A stretch of 64,000 nt of DNA from DASTEQ01 sp040905185 (GTDB lineage: Bacteria; Chloroflexota; Limnocylindria; QHBO01), in contig JBBDRZ010000007.1 of assembly GCA_040905185.1 (NCBI GenBank), forward strand, positions 124,001 to 188,000, read 5' to 3'. The position numbers were made by a program, and so were the translations under genes. The notes below the pieces were generated by a model that had not been told where the DNA came from, ran no database searches, and saw nothing but the letters and a program-made list of their open reading frames with translations. Shown in pieces: positions 43,597-51,317 of the stretch. Every line of letters begins with the position of its first letter. The stretch's first letter is position 1.

Positions 43597-44865
43597 TCAG
43601 CGCCCGCGGTGGAGCCGCAGGCGGACCTCGACCCCGCCGGCGGGCCCGGGCAGCGGCGCCTTTGGCTTGCGGACCGCGACCTCCACCTCGGTCACAAGGG
43701 GCCAGCGGTCCAGGATGGCCCGGCCGATGCTCGCGGCCAGGGACTCGATGAGGTGGAAGCTGTCGTCGCGGACCCGGGTCGTGACCAGGGTCTGTAGAGC
43801 GGCGTAGTCGACCGTGTCCTCCAGGCGGTCACCGGCCGCCGCCGCGGACAGGTCGGCACCAACGGCCACGTCCACCTCGAACGGCTGCGGGCGGTGACGC
43901 TCGTCGTCCCCGACGCCGTGCCGACCCTGAGCCTGGATGGCACGGATCGACACCCGTCCGGGCGTGGCCGCTCCCAGCGGGGAGTCGCCGGCGAGCGCCG
44001 GGTCGAGCCTGCGCACGATGGCGTCCGCTACCCGAACGGCCCGCGCGATGGGCGCCACGTCGTGGACGCGCACCACGTCCGCCCCTGACGCGATGGCCAG
44101 CACCACGCTGGCCGCCGTCCCTTCCAACCGGTCGCCGGCCGGGGCACCACCCAGGATCTCGCCGATGAACCGTTTCCGGCTGGTCCCGATCAGCAGCGGC
44201 AGCCCGAGGGCGGCCTTGAGCTCCGCCAGCCGATGGAGGACCTCCAGGCTGTGATCGCGTGTCTTGCCGAAGCCGATTCCCGGGTCGACCAGGAGCCGAT
44301 CCGCCCCGACCCCGATTCGGGCCGCCGCTTCGGCGGCGGTGCGGAGCCAGTCGATGACCTCGGGCAGCACCCCGTCGGGGTACTCGGCCACGTCCTTGTT
44401 ATGCATGACCACCAGGTACGCGCCCGCCTCGGCGGCGGCCTCCGCCGTCCCCGGGTCGCGTCGCGCGGCCCACACGTCGTTGACCATGCCGGCGCCCGCG
44501 GACAAGGCCGCGCGCGCCACGCTGCCCTTGGCGGTGTCGATGCTGACCAGGACCTGCTCCCCGAATTCCGCGACCAGGGCCTCGACGACCGGGAGCGTGA
44601 GCCGCGTCTCCTCCTGTGCGTCAATCGCGGGATGCTCCCCGTACACCGCCGCGGGACGCGACGACTCACCCCCCACGTCCAGGATGTCGGCTCCGGCGGC
44701 CACGAAGCCGCGAGCCAGCTCGAGGGCCGCCGCCGCCACCTCGGCCTCGGACCGGCCCGCGACCGCCAGGCCATCGCCGGAGAACGAGTCCGCCGTCACG
44801 TTCAGGATCCCCATGACATAGGTACGCTCGCCCCAGCGGAGCGGAGAGAGGGGTCGTGACGGCAT
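43597..44865 (-). CDS. folP: Dihydropteroate synthase-dihydroneopterin aldolase fusion
   Basis: A 422-residue bifunctional folate enzyme. Residues 1 to about 290 are DHPS: MGILNVTADSFSGDG, DILDVGGESSRP, SIDTAKGSVA, GAGMVNDVWA, DPGIGFGKTRDHSLE, LIGTSRKRFIG and RVHDV. Residues about 305-422 are FolB-like: IQAQGRHGVGDDERHRPQPFEVDVAV, DTVDYAALQTLV, SFHLIESLAASIG and VAVRKPKAPLPG. It would join pterin to p-aminobenzoate and also cleave dihydroneopterin. FolB is more often fused to FolK; a FolP-FolB order is uncommon. It follows folC by 7 nt. Confidence 0.9.
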   Translation of the reverse strand: MPSRPLSPLRWGERTYVMGILNVTADSFSGDGLAVAGRSEAEVAAAALELARGFVAAGADILDVGGESSRPAAVYGEHPAIDAQEETRLTLPVVEALVAEFGEQVLVSIDTAKGSVARAALSAGAGMVNDVWAARRDPGTAEAAAEAGAYLVVMHNKDVAEYPDGVLPEVIDWLRTAAEAAARIGVGADRLLVDPGIGFGKTRDHSLEVLHRLAELKAALGLPLLIGTSRKRFIGEILGGAPAGDRLEGTAASVVLAIASGADVVRVHDVAPIARAVRVADAIVRRLDPALAGDSPLGAATPGRVSIRAIQAQGRHGVGDDERHRPQPFEVDVAVGADLSAAAAGDRLEDTVDYAALQTLVTTRVRDDSFHLIESLAASIGRAILDRWPLVTEVEVAVRKPKAPLPGPAGGVEVRLRLHRGR

Positions 44866-44872
44866 CGGGTCC

Positions 44873-46231
44873 TCAGGCGTCGGGCTGCTCGCCGGTCAGC
44901 GTGGCACGAATCGCGCCGACCAGGTACAGCGAGCCGGCCACGACCACCGGCCCCGCGGACGGACCCAGGAAGGCAGCCCGCTGCAGGGCCTGGTTGGGCG
45001 TGGGCGCGGTCGTGCCCGCCTCCGTGCCCTGGAGTTGAGGAGCGACCCGTCGCCAGGTCCGCAGCAGCGCGTCGGGGGGCTGGGCATGCGGGTCCGCCAC
45101 CGCGGTGAACACCGGGCGGGGCTCGAGCGGCGCGAGTGCGCGCAGGACGGCGGCGACCCGCTTGCCGCGCATGGCCCCGAACACGAGCGGGAAGCGGCGC
45201 ACCCCCAGCTCGCCCAGCGCCCGCGTCAAGGCTCGCGCCCCGGCGGGGTTGTGGGCCCCGTCGAGCAGGACGCCGCGGCCCCCCGCCGCCGCGCCAAACA
45301 GCTCCAGGCGGCCCGGCCAGCGGGCTGCGGCCATGCCAGCTCGCAGCGCCTCCTCGCTAACCGTGACCGGTCGACCCCGCCGCTCCCCGTCCTCGCGCAG
45401 CGCGTCGAGAAGGGCGGCTGCCATGGCCGCGTTGGCCGCCTGATGGCTGCCCAGCAGCCCCACCCGCAGGTCGCGGACCCAGCCGTGCGGCGTTCTCAGG
45501 TCGACCACCACCCCATCCCAGCCGCTATCCACGACACGCGCTTCCCACGCCTGGCCGAGGCCGGCCCGGCGGAGTGGCACGCCCAGTGCCGCACAACGTG
45601 CCGCGATGGGACCCAGCCCTCGACCGCGGGCCCCGGTCACCGCCAGGTCACCCGACTTGATGATGGCCGCTTTCTCGCCGCCGATGGCCGCCAGGGTGTG
45701 TCCCAGATGACGCTCGTGGTCGTGGGCCACGGTGGTCACGGCCGCCACTCCCAGATCCGCCGCGTTGGTGGCGTCCAGCCGGCCGCCGAGGCCAACCTCC
45801 ACCAGCGCGAGATCCACCCTCGCCCGCCCCAGGGCCAGGAAGCCCGCCGCGGTCAGGACCTCGAACTCGGTCGGTGGCCCGGCTTCGCCGTCGATGCGGT
45901 CCGCTTCGACGAGCACGGACTCGATCGTGGAGCCGAAGTCTGCCGGAGCCAGCATCCGGCCGTCGACGATGATCCGCTCCCGGTACGTGACCAGGTGCGG
46001 CTTCGGCATGGACCCCACCCTGACCCCCGCCTCGTGCAGCACGGCGCCGGCCAGCGCCACCACGCTGCCCTTGCCATTCGTGCCGCCCACCAGGGCGCCG
46101 CGCAGCTGCCGCTCGGGATGGTCGAGCCCCGCCAACAGGCGCTCGATGCGCGCCAGGCCCAGGCTCACGCCGAACCGGCCCCGGCGCCGAATGGCCGCCA
46201 CCGCGGCCGGGTACGCAAGGGCCGCGCTCAG
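44873..46231 (-). CDS. folC: Folylpolyglutamate/dihydrofolate synthase (probable CTG start)
   Basis: A Mur-ligase-like enzyme of about 452 residues. It has LARIERLLAGLDHPE, the P-loop LVGGTNGKGSVVAL, PHLVTYRERI, LVEVGLGGRLDATNA, HDHERHLGHTLAAIGGEKAAIIK and LLDGAHNPAGA. It adds glutamate to folates or dihydropteroate. The conserved N-terminal helix (SAALAYPAAVAAI) is retained only with a CTG start at 46231, which overlaps the upstream stop as CTGA. A GTG at 46201 is the first canonical alternative and would remove that helix. Operon: Cys-rich gene, folC, folP-folB. Confidence 0.88.
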   Translation of the reverse strand: MSAALAYPAAVAAIRRRGRFGVSLGLARIERLLAGLDHPERQLRGALVGGTNGKGSVVALAGAVLHEAGVRVGSMPKPHLVTYRERIIVDGRMLAPADFGSTIESVLVEADRIDGEAGPPTEFEVLTAAGFLALGRARVDLALVEVGLGGRLDATNAADLGVAAVTTVAHDHERHLGHTLAAIGGEKAAIIKSGDLAVTGARGRGLGPIAARCAALGVPLRRAGLGQAWEARVVDSGWDGVVVDLRTPHGWVRDLRVGLLGSHQAANAAMAAALLDALREDGERRGRPVTVSEEALRAGMAAARWPGRLELFGAAAGGRGVLLDGAHNPAGARALTRALGELGVRRFPLVFGAMRGKRVAAVLRALAPLEPRPVFTAVADPHAQPPDALLRTWRRVAPQLQGTEAGTTAPTPNQALQRAAFLGPSAGPVVVAGSLYLVGAIRATLTGEQPDA

Positions 46232-46827
46232 TCCTGCTCGTCCTCGTAGAACACGCAGTCGCGGTACTGCCCGGTCAGGCACAGGTCGGTCACGTAGCCA
46301 CTGTCCAGGTGGACGCCACCGCGCACCCGGCAGCGCGACACCGTCCCTTCCTGCTTGGCCAAGGATCGGAGGAGATGCGGGGCGTCGACCGGGATGCGAT
46401 CGCCAGACCCGTGGGTCACGAAGAAGTTCGGACAGCTGTGGCGCCGGGGCCGGCTGAAGCCTAGCGGCGCGCCACGCCGCCCGACGTGCACCGCCAGCGG
46501 CTCGGCAGTGGCTGTGGCGGTGGCCGCGAAGCGCTTCTCGGCGATCGCACAGCGGCCCGGCTCGCAGTCGGTGTCGTTGTGACAGCACGCGCGAGCCGGG
46601 CCCAGGCCCTCCACCGCCCACAGCTCCCAGCACGGCCGGCGCAGGATGAAGGCGGGGCACCGGTAGCGGATGGCGAGATCGCAGTTCTCGACCTCCCAGC
46701 ACATCGTGCGCCGATCGTCGCCCTGGCGCCGGTCGCCCGGCGCCGGGGTCTCCGCCTGACGGCGTTCGGGACTGGTCCGGCGCTCGGGCCGGATGACGAT
46801 CTGGCGGGGTGGCGGCCGTCCCTCCAT
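46228..46827 (-). CDS. Cysteine-rich protein with a two-CW-like motif
   Basis: A 199-residue protein. After a basic, disordered N-terminus comes a dense Cys region: TMCWEVENCD, RYRCPAFILRRPCWELW, CCHNDTDCEPGRC. A C-terminal part adds further Cys (TVSRCRVRG, VTDLCLTGQYRDCVFYEDE). The CWE...CPA...CWE pattern resembles the two-CW domain, thought to bind metal or a cofactor. I do not recognise an enzyme. It is immediately upstream of folC (overlap CTGA) and just after thioredoxin on the same strand, so thiol or metal redox control is conceivable. Confidence 0.6.
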   Translation of the reverse strand: MEGRPPPRQIVIRPERRTSPERRQAETPAPGDRRQGDDRRTMCWEVENCDLAIRYRCPAFILRRPCWELWAVEGLGPARACCHNDTDCEPGRCAIAEKRFAATATATAEPLAVHVGRRGAPLGFSRPRRHSCPNFFVTHGSGDRIPVDAPHLLRSLAKQEGTVSRCRVRGGVHLDSGYVTDLCLTGQYRDCVFYEDEQD

Positions 46828-46839
46828 CGGGTGACTGGC

Positions 46840-47160
46840 CTACAGCCAGTCCCTCAGGCGCTCTTCGATCACCGGCTGCGGCATGTAGCCGACCAGTCGA
46901 GCGGCCTCGCGTCCGTCCTTGAACAGGATCAGGGTCGGGATGCTGAAGATGCTGTAGCGCATCGCCAGCTCCTGGTTCTCATCGGTATTCAGCTTGGCCA
47001 CGCCGATCTTGTCGGCGTGGGCGTCACCGATCGACTCGACCACCGGCGACACCAGTCGGCAGGGGCCGCACCAGGGTGCCCAGAAGTCGACCAGGACCGG
47101 CTTCTCGCTGTTCAGCACCTCGGACTCGAACGTCGTCTCGTCGACGGCGACGGGGGACAT
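46840..47160 (-). CDS. trxA: Thioredoxin
   Basis: A 106-residue thioredoxin with the active site FWAPWCGPCR, the buried Asp in KPVLVDFW, cis-Pro in IPTLILFKDG, and the usual C-terminal helix. It is a general cytoplasmic disulfide reductant. The ATG at 47160 is listed; a GTG two codons upstream is equally possible. A GAGG precedes both. A TAGGAT about 35 nt upstream on the minus strand could be the -10. Confidence 0.95.
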   Translation of the reverse strand: MSPVAVDETTFESEVLNSEKPVLVDFWAPWCGPCRLVSPVVESIGDAHADKIGVAKLNTDENQELAMRYSIFSIPTLILFKDGREAARLVGYMPQPVIEERLRDWL

Positions 47161-47230
47161 CGGCACATGACCTCAATGGTGTGGACGGTGAAGCGTCGGC
47201 CATCCTAGCACCGCCGGCCGGTCAGGTCGG

Positions 47231-48847
47231 CTAGGCGGATCCGTCTGGCGTTGGGGGGGGCGTTGGGGGGGGCGTAGGGGGCGGCGTGGGCGTGGGCGGC
47301 GGAGTCGGGACCGGCGTCGGGCTGGGCGTCGGCCCGGCTGACAGCACGATGTCGACCTGCGACCCGCTGGCCACAGTCGTCCCTGCGGCGGGGGTGGATC
47401 GGATCACCGTCCCCTCCGGCCGGTCGGAGGGCTCCTGAGTGACCGCGCCCAGCCCAAGCCCAGCCGCGGTCAACGTCGCGCTGGCCTCGAGGCGCGTCTG
47501 CCCGACCAGAATCGGGACGTCGACCGTCTCCTCGCCGGAGCTCACGAAGACCGTGATCCGGTCGCCTTCGCGGACCTGGGAGAAGGGCTCGGGGTCTGTC
47601 GAGACGACCTCGCCCTCCGGGACGTCCTCGCTGAACTCAGGCCGCTCGTCCAGGCGGAGGCCCAGGCCGTCGGCTTCCGCGCGGACGGCCACGATCGGAT
47701 CGCCCACCCAGTTGGGGAGGGTGATCACCTCGGCGCTGGGGCTGGGCTCGGCGTCAGGCCCGATGGCGCCCAGCAGGCGAGCGGCCAGGAAGCCCATCGC
47801 GCCCAGCATGAGCACGGCCAGGACGGCCAACAGCCAGATCCACCACGGCTGCCCCTTCCTGGGGGGCGGGCCGGCGGCTGGCGACGGCACGAACGGCGGC
47901 CCGAAGGGCGGCCCGGACGAGGGGTCGGGCTCGAGCGGCGGCGGGATCACGGGTGGCGGGACCACGGGTGGCGGGACCGCCGGCAACGGGGCCACGACGG
48001 CTGCTGTCTCCTCTTCGCTCGGCCACTCGCGGAGGGCCCGCGCGAAATCGGCTGCGCTCGCGTAGCGCCGGGCAGGATCCCGCTCCAGGGCGCGCATGAC
48101 CACCGCCTCGAGCCGAGGCGGGATGGGGCGGATCCCAGTCGACAGGGGCGGCGGCGGCTCGTTCAGCCGCTTGAGCGCCACCCCGGCCGCGGAGTCGGCC
48201 TGGAACGGGCGGCGCCCGCTCAGCATCTCGTACAGCACGATGCCCAGGGCATACATGTCGGATGGCGGGCCCACCTCTTCGCCGGCCGCCTGCTCGGGGC
48301 TGAAGTAGTGCACCGAACCGATCGTGGTCCCGGTCACCGTCATCGACGCGTCGGTGATGGCGCGCGAGATGCCGAAGTCGGTGACCAGGGTCCGCCCGGC
48401 GGGCGTGATCAGGATGTTGCCCGGCTTGATGTCGCGGTGGACCAGCCCGTGGCGGTGCGCGGCGTCCAGGGCGTCGGCAACCGCGGCTCCGATGCCCACC
48501 GCCTCGTTGACGGGGAGCGGGCCGCGCTCGCGGAGGATGGCGGCCAGGTCCTGGCCCTCGACCAGCTGCATGACGATGTACTGGTCGCCGCCGTCCGGAT
48601 CGGTTCCGAAGTCGTAGACCTGGACGATGCTGGGATGGGACAGCGAGCCGGCGATCCGCGCCTCATTGCGGAATCGGGCCGCGAATCCGGGATCGGCGCC
48701 GAACTGGGGGCGGAGGATCTTGACCGCCACCTCGCGCTCGAGCTGCTCGTCCATCGCCCGCCACAGGGTGGCCATGCCCCCCTCGCCGACGAGGGCGATG
48801 AGTTGGTAGCGGCCCGCGATGACCCGGCCCTCGGCCGCTTGGCTCAT
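47231..48847 (-). CDS. PASTA-domain serine/threonine protein kinase (PknB/Stk type)
   Basis: A 538-residue membrane kinase. The kinase domain (about 10-270) has the Gly-rich loop LVGEGGMATLW, VAVKIL (Lys), LVHRDIKPGNILI (catalytic loop), TDFGISRAI (DFG) and MYALGIVLYEMLSGRRPF. A Pro-rich linker and one membrane helix (WIWLLAVLAVLMLGAMGFLA) follow. Two extracellular PASTA domains come next, then a Thr/Pro repeat tail (TPPPTP units). PASTA domains bind peptidoglycan or lipid II, so the kinase likely links wall status to growth. The ATG at 48847 lies 5 nt after the galU stop. Confidence 0.94.
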   Translation of the reverse strand: MSQAAEGRVIAGRYQLIALVGEGGMATLWRAMDEQLEREVAVKILRPQFGADPGFAARFRNEARIAGSLSHPSIVQVYDFGTDPDGGDQYIVMQLVEGQDLAAILRERGPLPVNEAVGIGAAVADALDAAHRHGLVHRDIKPGNILITPAGRTLVTDFGISRAITDASMTVTGTTIGSVHYFSPEQAAGEEVGPPSDMYALGIVLYEMLSGRRPFQADSAAGVALKRLNEPPPPLSTGIRPIPPRLEAVVMRALERDPARRYASAADFARALREWPSEEETAAVVAPLPAVPPPVVPPPVIPPPLEPDPSSGPPFGPPFVPSPAAGPPPRKGQPWWIWLLAVLAVLMLGAMGFLAARLLGAIGPDAEPSPSAEVITLPNWVGDPIVAVRAEADGLGLRLDERPEFSEDVPEGEVVSTDPEPFSQVREGDRITVFVSSGEETVDVPILVGQTRLEASATLTAAGLGLGAVTQEPSDRPEGTVIRSTPAAGTTVASGSQVDIVLSAGPTPSPTPVPTPPPTPTPPPTPPPTPPPTPDGSA

Positions 48848-48852
48848 GTGAG

Positions 48853-49731
48853 CTAGTCTCGCAGGTCGAGGCCGCGGAGGTAGGCGCGGAAGTCGTCGGC
48901 CATGTCCGATTCCAGGGCCAGCGCCACGTTGGCCTCCAGCCAGCCGACGCGGGTGCCGGCGTCGTAGCGGTGGCCCGAGAATTGGTAGCCGTACACGGTC
49001 TGGTCGGCGATGAGGGACCGAATCGCGTCGGTGAGCTGGATCTCGCCGCCCGCGCCCTGCGGCGTGTGCTCGAGCTTGTCGAAGATGCGCGGGCTGAGGA
49101 CGTAGCGGCCGAGGACTGCCAGGTCGGACGGGGCCTCGTCCACCGGCGGCTTCTCGACCACGTCGGCCAATTCCCACAACCGGCCCTCGCCGCGCGTGGT
49201 GCGCACGATCCCGTAGCGGCTGGCTTCGGCAGGCAGGACCCGGGTGATGGCGATCACCGATCCGCGGTGCGCGCTGTGGGCCTCCATCAGCTGCGCGATG
49301 ACCGGGGCGCCACCGGGGTTGACCATGACATCGTCGGGAAGGAGCACCGCGAACGGCTCGTCGCCGACCAGCTCCTTGGCCATCAGGATCGCGTGACCCA
49401 GCCCCAGAGGCTCCTTCTGGCGGACATACGCGATTGCGCCGTACTCGGACTGGCGGCGGACCGCGCGCAGGAGCTCGATCTCACCCCGATCCTCCAGCCA
49501 GCGCTCCATTGCCGGGTGCGAGTCGAAGTGCTCCTCGATGACGCTCGTCCCCGAGCCGACCACGATGATGATCTGCTCGATGCCCGATGCGACCGCTTCC
49601 TCGACCGCGTACTGGATGACCGGCCGGTCGACGAGGGGCAGGATCTCCTTGGGTATGGCCTTGGTTGCCGGCAGGAATCGGGTCCCGAAGCCGGCGGCGG
49701 GGAGGACCGCCTTGCGGACGCGCGCGGTGAT
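48853..49731 (-). CDS. galU: UTP-glucose-1-phosphate uridylyltransferase (apparent ATC start)
   Basis: A 292-residue UDP-glucose pyrophosphorylase. It has RKAVLPAAGFGTRFLPATKAIPKE (nucleotide loop), VIQYAVEEAVASGIEQIIIVVG, GLGHAILMAKELVGDEPFAVLLPDDV, VEKP in ADVVEKPPVDEAPS, and GEIQLTDAI. It makes UDP-glucose for GalE and for glycosyltransferases. The first canonical start (49563) would delete the whole nucleotide loop. Between the upstream in-frame TAG (49758) and that point there is no ATG, GTG, TTG or CTG. GGAGGA at 49745-49740 is 8 nt before an ATC at 49731, exactly where the family begins. Confidence 0.85.
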   Translation of the reverse strand: MTARVRKAVLPAAGFGTRFLPATKAIPKEILPLVDRPVIQYAVEEAVASGIEQIIIVVGSGTSVIEEHFDSHPAMERWLEDRGEIELLRAVRRQSEYGAIAYVRQKEPLGLGHAILMAKELVGDEPFAVLLPDDVMVNPGGAPVIAQLMEAHSAHRGSVIAITRVLPAEASRYGIVRTTRGEGRLWELADVVEKPPVDEAPSDLAVLGRYVLSPRIFDKLEHTPQGAGGEIQLTDAIRSLIADQTVYGYQFSGHRYDAGTRVGWLEANVALALESDMADDFRAYLRGLDLRD

Positions 49732-49857
49732 GCGAAGATTCCTCCAGGTGGCTGGCTATCAGCGGCGCGGGTCGGTCCTGCCGGGCGGGTGGACGGACGG
49801 TCTCACGCGGCGGCCAGTATACCGATGGGCGGGCAGCCACCCGTCAGCCGGCATCGG

Positions 49858-49863
49858 TACAAT
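49858..49863 (+). promoter_or_regulatory. Candidate -10 box for the leaderless gene at 49873
   Basis: TACAAT followed by CGCCGTCCG and the ATG (9 nt). No ribosome binding site is present. Confidence 0.5.
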
Positions 49864-49872
49864 CGCCGTCCG

Positions 49873-50322
49873 ATGGTTCGCAGCCTGTGGCGCACGCTCC
49901 TGGGTCCCAGCCGGGACCCCCGGATGGAATACATCAGCCGCCCACTCCCCCGCGACCTGCCCGATGCCACCGTGGTCGAGGCGCTGGGCCGGGCGCTGGC
50001 GGTCAACCCCGATCCCTACTACCTGGTCGAGACCCTGCCCGACGCCCTGCGAGAGGTCACCGGGCGTGACTACGAGGTGCTCGACCGCTCGGTCCAGGAC
50101 GTCACCGGCACCCATCTCAAGCGGGCTGTGATGATCCGCGACGGCGACGTGGGCCACTGGCCCGGCTATGACGCCATGCGCTACTCGCTGCTGGCCAGCC
50201 CCGAGGAGGCCGCGGCCGCCCGCGAGGTGCTCTCCGAACCGCCCTCCCGGATGCCGGGCTGGGAGCCTCCGCCCCCCGCCGGGCCGACACCGACCGACAC
50301 CAACACCCTCGCCGAGGACTAG
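49873..50322 (+). CDS. Hypothetical protein
   Basis: A 149-residue protein with no family I recognise. Its middle reads VVEALGRALAVNPDPYYLVETLPDALREVTGRDYEVLDRSV, suggesting a small alpha/beta fold. The C-terminus is Pro-rich and probably disordered. There is no signal peptide or membrane segment. The ATG is supported by a TACAAT 9 nt upstream. It is 8 nt ahead of a tiny zinc-ribbon gene with which it may form a unit. Confidence 0.7.
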   Translation: MVRSLWRTLLGPSRDPRMEYISRPLPRDLPDATVVEALGRALAVNPDPYYLVETLPDALREVTGRDYEVLDRSVQDVTGTHLKRAVMIRDGDVGHWPGYDAMRYSLLASPEEAAAAREVLSEPPSRMPGWEPPPPAGPTPTDTNTLAED

Positions 50323-50330
50323 ACGCCGCC

Positions 50331-50510
50331 GTGGGCCGTCAATCGTTGCCACGCGAGCAGTGGCTCGTGTTCGGAGCTGAGTGCCCAACCTGCGGCGAGA
50401 TCGTGACCGAGGCCGATGTGTACACCTGGCGGCCCGCGCGAGACGATCCGAAGCTGCTCCTGCTCCACTGCCCCGAATGCGGGGAGCGGATGGAGATCCA
50501 TCACGTCTAG
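50331..50510 (+). CDS. Small zinc-ribbon protein
   Basis: A 59-residue protein from a GTG at 50331. It has two Cys-x2-Cys pairs, AECPTCGEIV and LHCPECGERM, spaced as in a zinc ribbon, with an acidic middle and a His-rich end (MEIHHV). It follows the hypothetical gene by 8 nt and ends 3 nt before the tRNA-Glu gene on the other strand. The role is unknown; such ribbons often bind nucleic acid or protein. Confidence 0.6.
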   Translation: MGRQSLPREQWLVFGAECPTCGEIVTEADVYTWRPARDDPKLLLLHCPECGERMEIHHV

Positions 50511-50513
50511 GGT

Positions 50514-50590
50514 TGGCGCCCCCAACCGGATTCGAACCGGTGATCTCCACCTTGAAAGGGTGGCGTCCTAGGCCTCTAGACGATGGGGGC
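50514..50590 (-). tRNA. tRNA-Glu (anticodon TTC)
   Basis: On the minus strand the acceptor GCCCCCA pairs with TGGGGGC. The anticodon stem CCACC/GGTGG encloses CTTTCAA, giving TTC (reads GAA, GAG). The T arm has GGTTCGAATCC, and CCA is encoded at 50516-50514. Confidence 0.95.
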
Positions 50591-50882
50591 GGTCGGTCCA
50601 CGACATGGTAGGCCGATCGCTATGCGGTCGCGGCAACCACACGGCTTGTCGGCATCGCGCGATGTGGCGCTCGGTGACACCTATCGGCCAACAGGACTCC
50701 ATGGAGCGCCGCCTGGGCCGCTACCAGGGATCATGGGCAGGCACACCCAGCCGGCAGAACCCACTTTCGAAGCCCGATCGGCGCCGAACGTGGCCGTTAG
50801 GTAACACGGTGGGGCACAGAGCTTGACGCGGCGTGCTGAGCGCTGCCCCGTGTTGGACGCTCCCGGTTAGCGCGCAGCGGAC

Positions 50883-51218
50883 CTAGAGGAAGAACAGAAG
50901 GCCGACCCAGATCGCGCCCGAGATGGCCACCGCGGTGACGATCAGCATGAGCCCCGCCGCCAGGGCAATGGCCGCCGATCGGGCCTGCGCGCCCCGGGCA
51001 GCCGCCCGCTGCGACCCCCTCCAGCCCTGGATCGCGGCAAACACCCCCACCCCGGCCGAGATGGAGGTCGCGACCAGGGTCAGGATCACGAACAGGTCAA
51101 CGTTGCGCGTGAACAGCGAAAGCGCGATCAAGGCTCCCGACACGGTCAAGCCGACGAAGCAGATGACCGCGGTCCGCCACAGCGGGGAGAGGCGCCGCGG
51201 CTGGGGCTGGGCAGTCAT
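50883..51218 (-). CDS. Small membrane protein
   Basis: A 111-residue protein with three hydrophobic segments (TAVICFVGLTVSGALIALSLF, DLFVILTLVATSISAGVGVFA and AIALAAGLMLIVTAVAISGA). A basic loop lies between the second and third. I recognise no family. It is divergent from the DNA ligase gene. The preceding gap (50591-50882) contains nothing I can identify. Confidence 0.6.
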   Translation of the reverse strand: MTAQPQPRRLSPLWRTAVICFVGLTVSGALIALSLFTRNVDLFVILTLVATSISAGVGVFAAIQGWRGSQRAAARGAQARSAAIALAAGLMLIVTAVAISGAIWVGLLFFL

Positions 51219-51304
51219 AGTCGTTTCAGCGACGGGCTGCGTTGCCAGGACATCATTTGGCCCGCAAGGGTGGCCGGACCGATGGCGCCCGTCAAGCGGG
51301 CGCC

Positions 51305-51310
51305 TAGACT
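51305..51310 (+). promoter_or_regulatory. Candidate -10 box for the leaderless DNA ligase gene
   Basis: TAGACT followed by CCCGCCC and the ATG (7 nt). There is no ribosome binding site. Confidence 0.5.
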
Positions 51311-51317
51311 CCCGCCC

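Noticed and set aside
47231..47345. Repeats of GGC/GGGG pattern that look like a minisatellite
   Set aside because: They encode the Thr/Pro repeat tail of the PASTA kinase in frame, so they are coding low-complexity sequence and not an independent repeat element.
50591..50882. Short frames between tRNA-Glu and the membrane protein gene
   Set aside because: No conserved-looking protein, no start signals, and no recognisable RNA.
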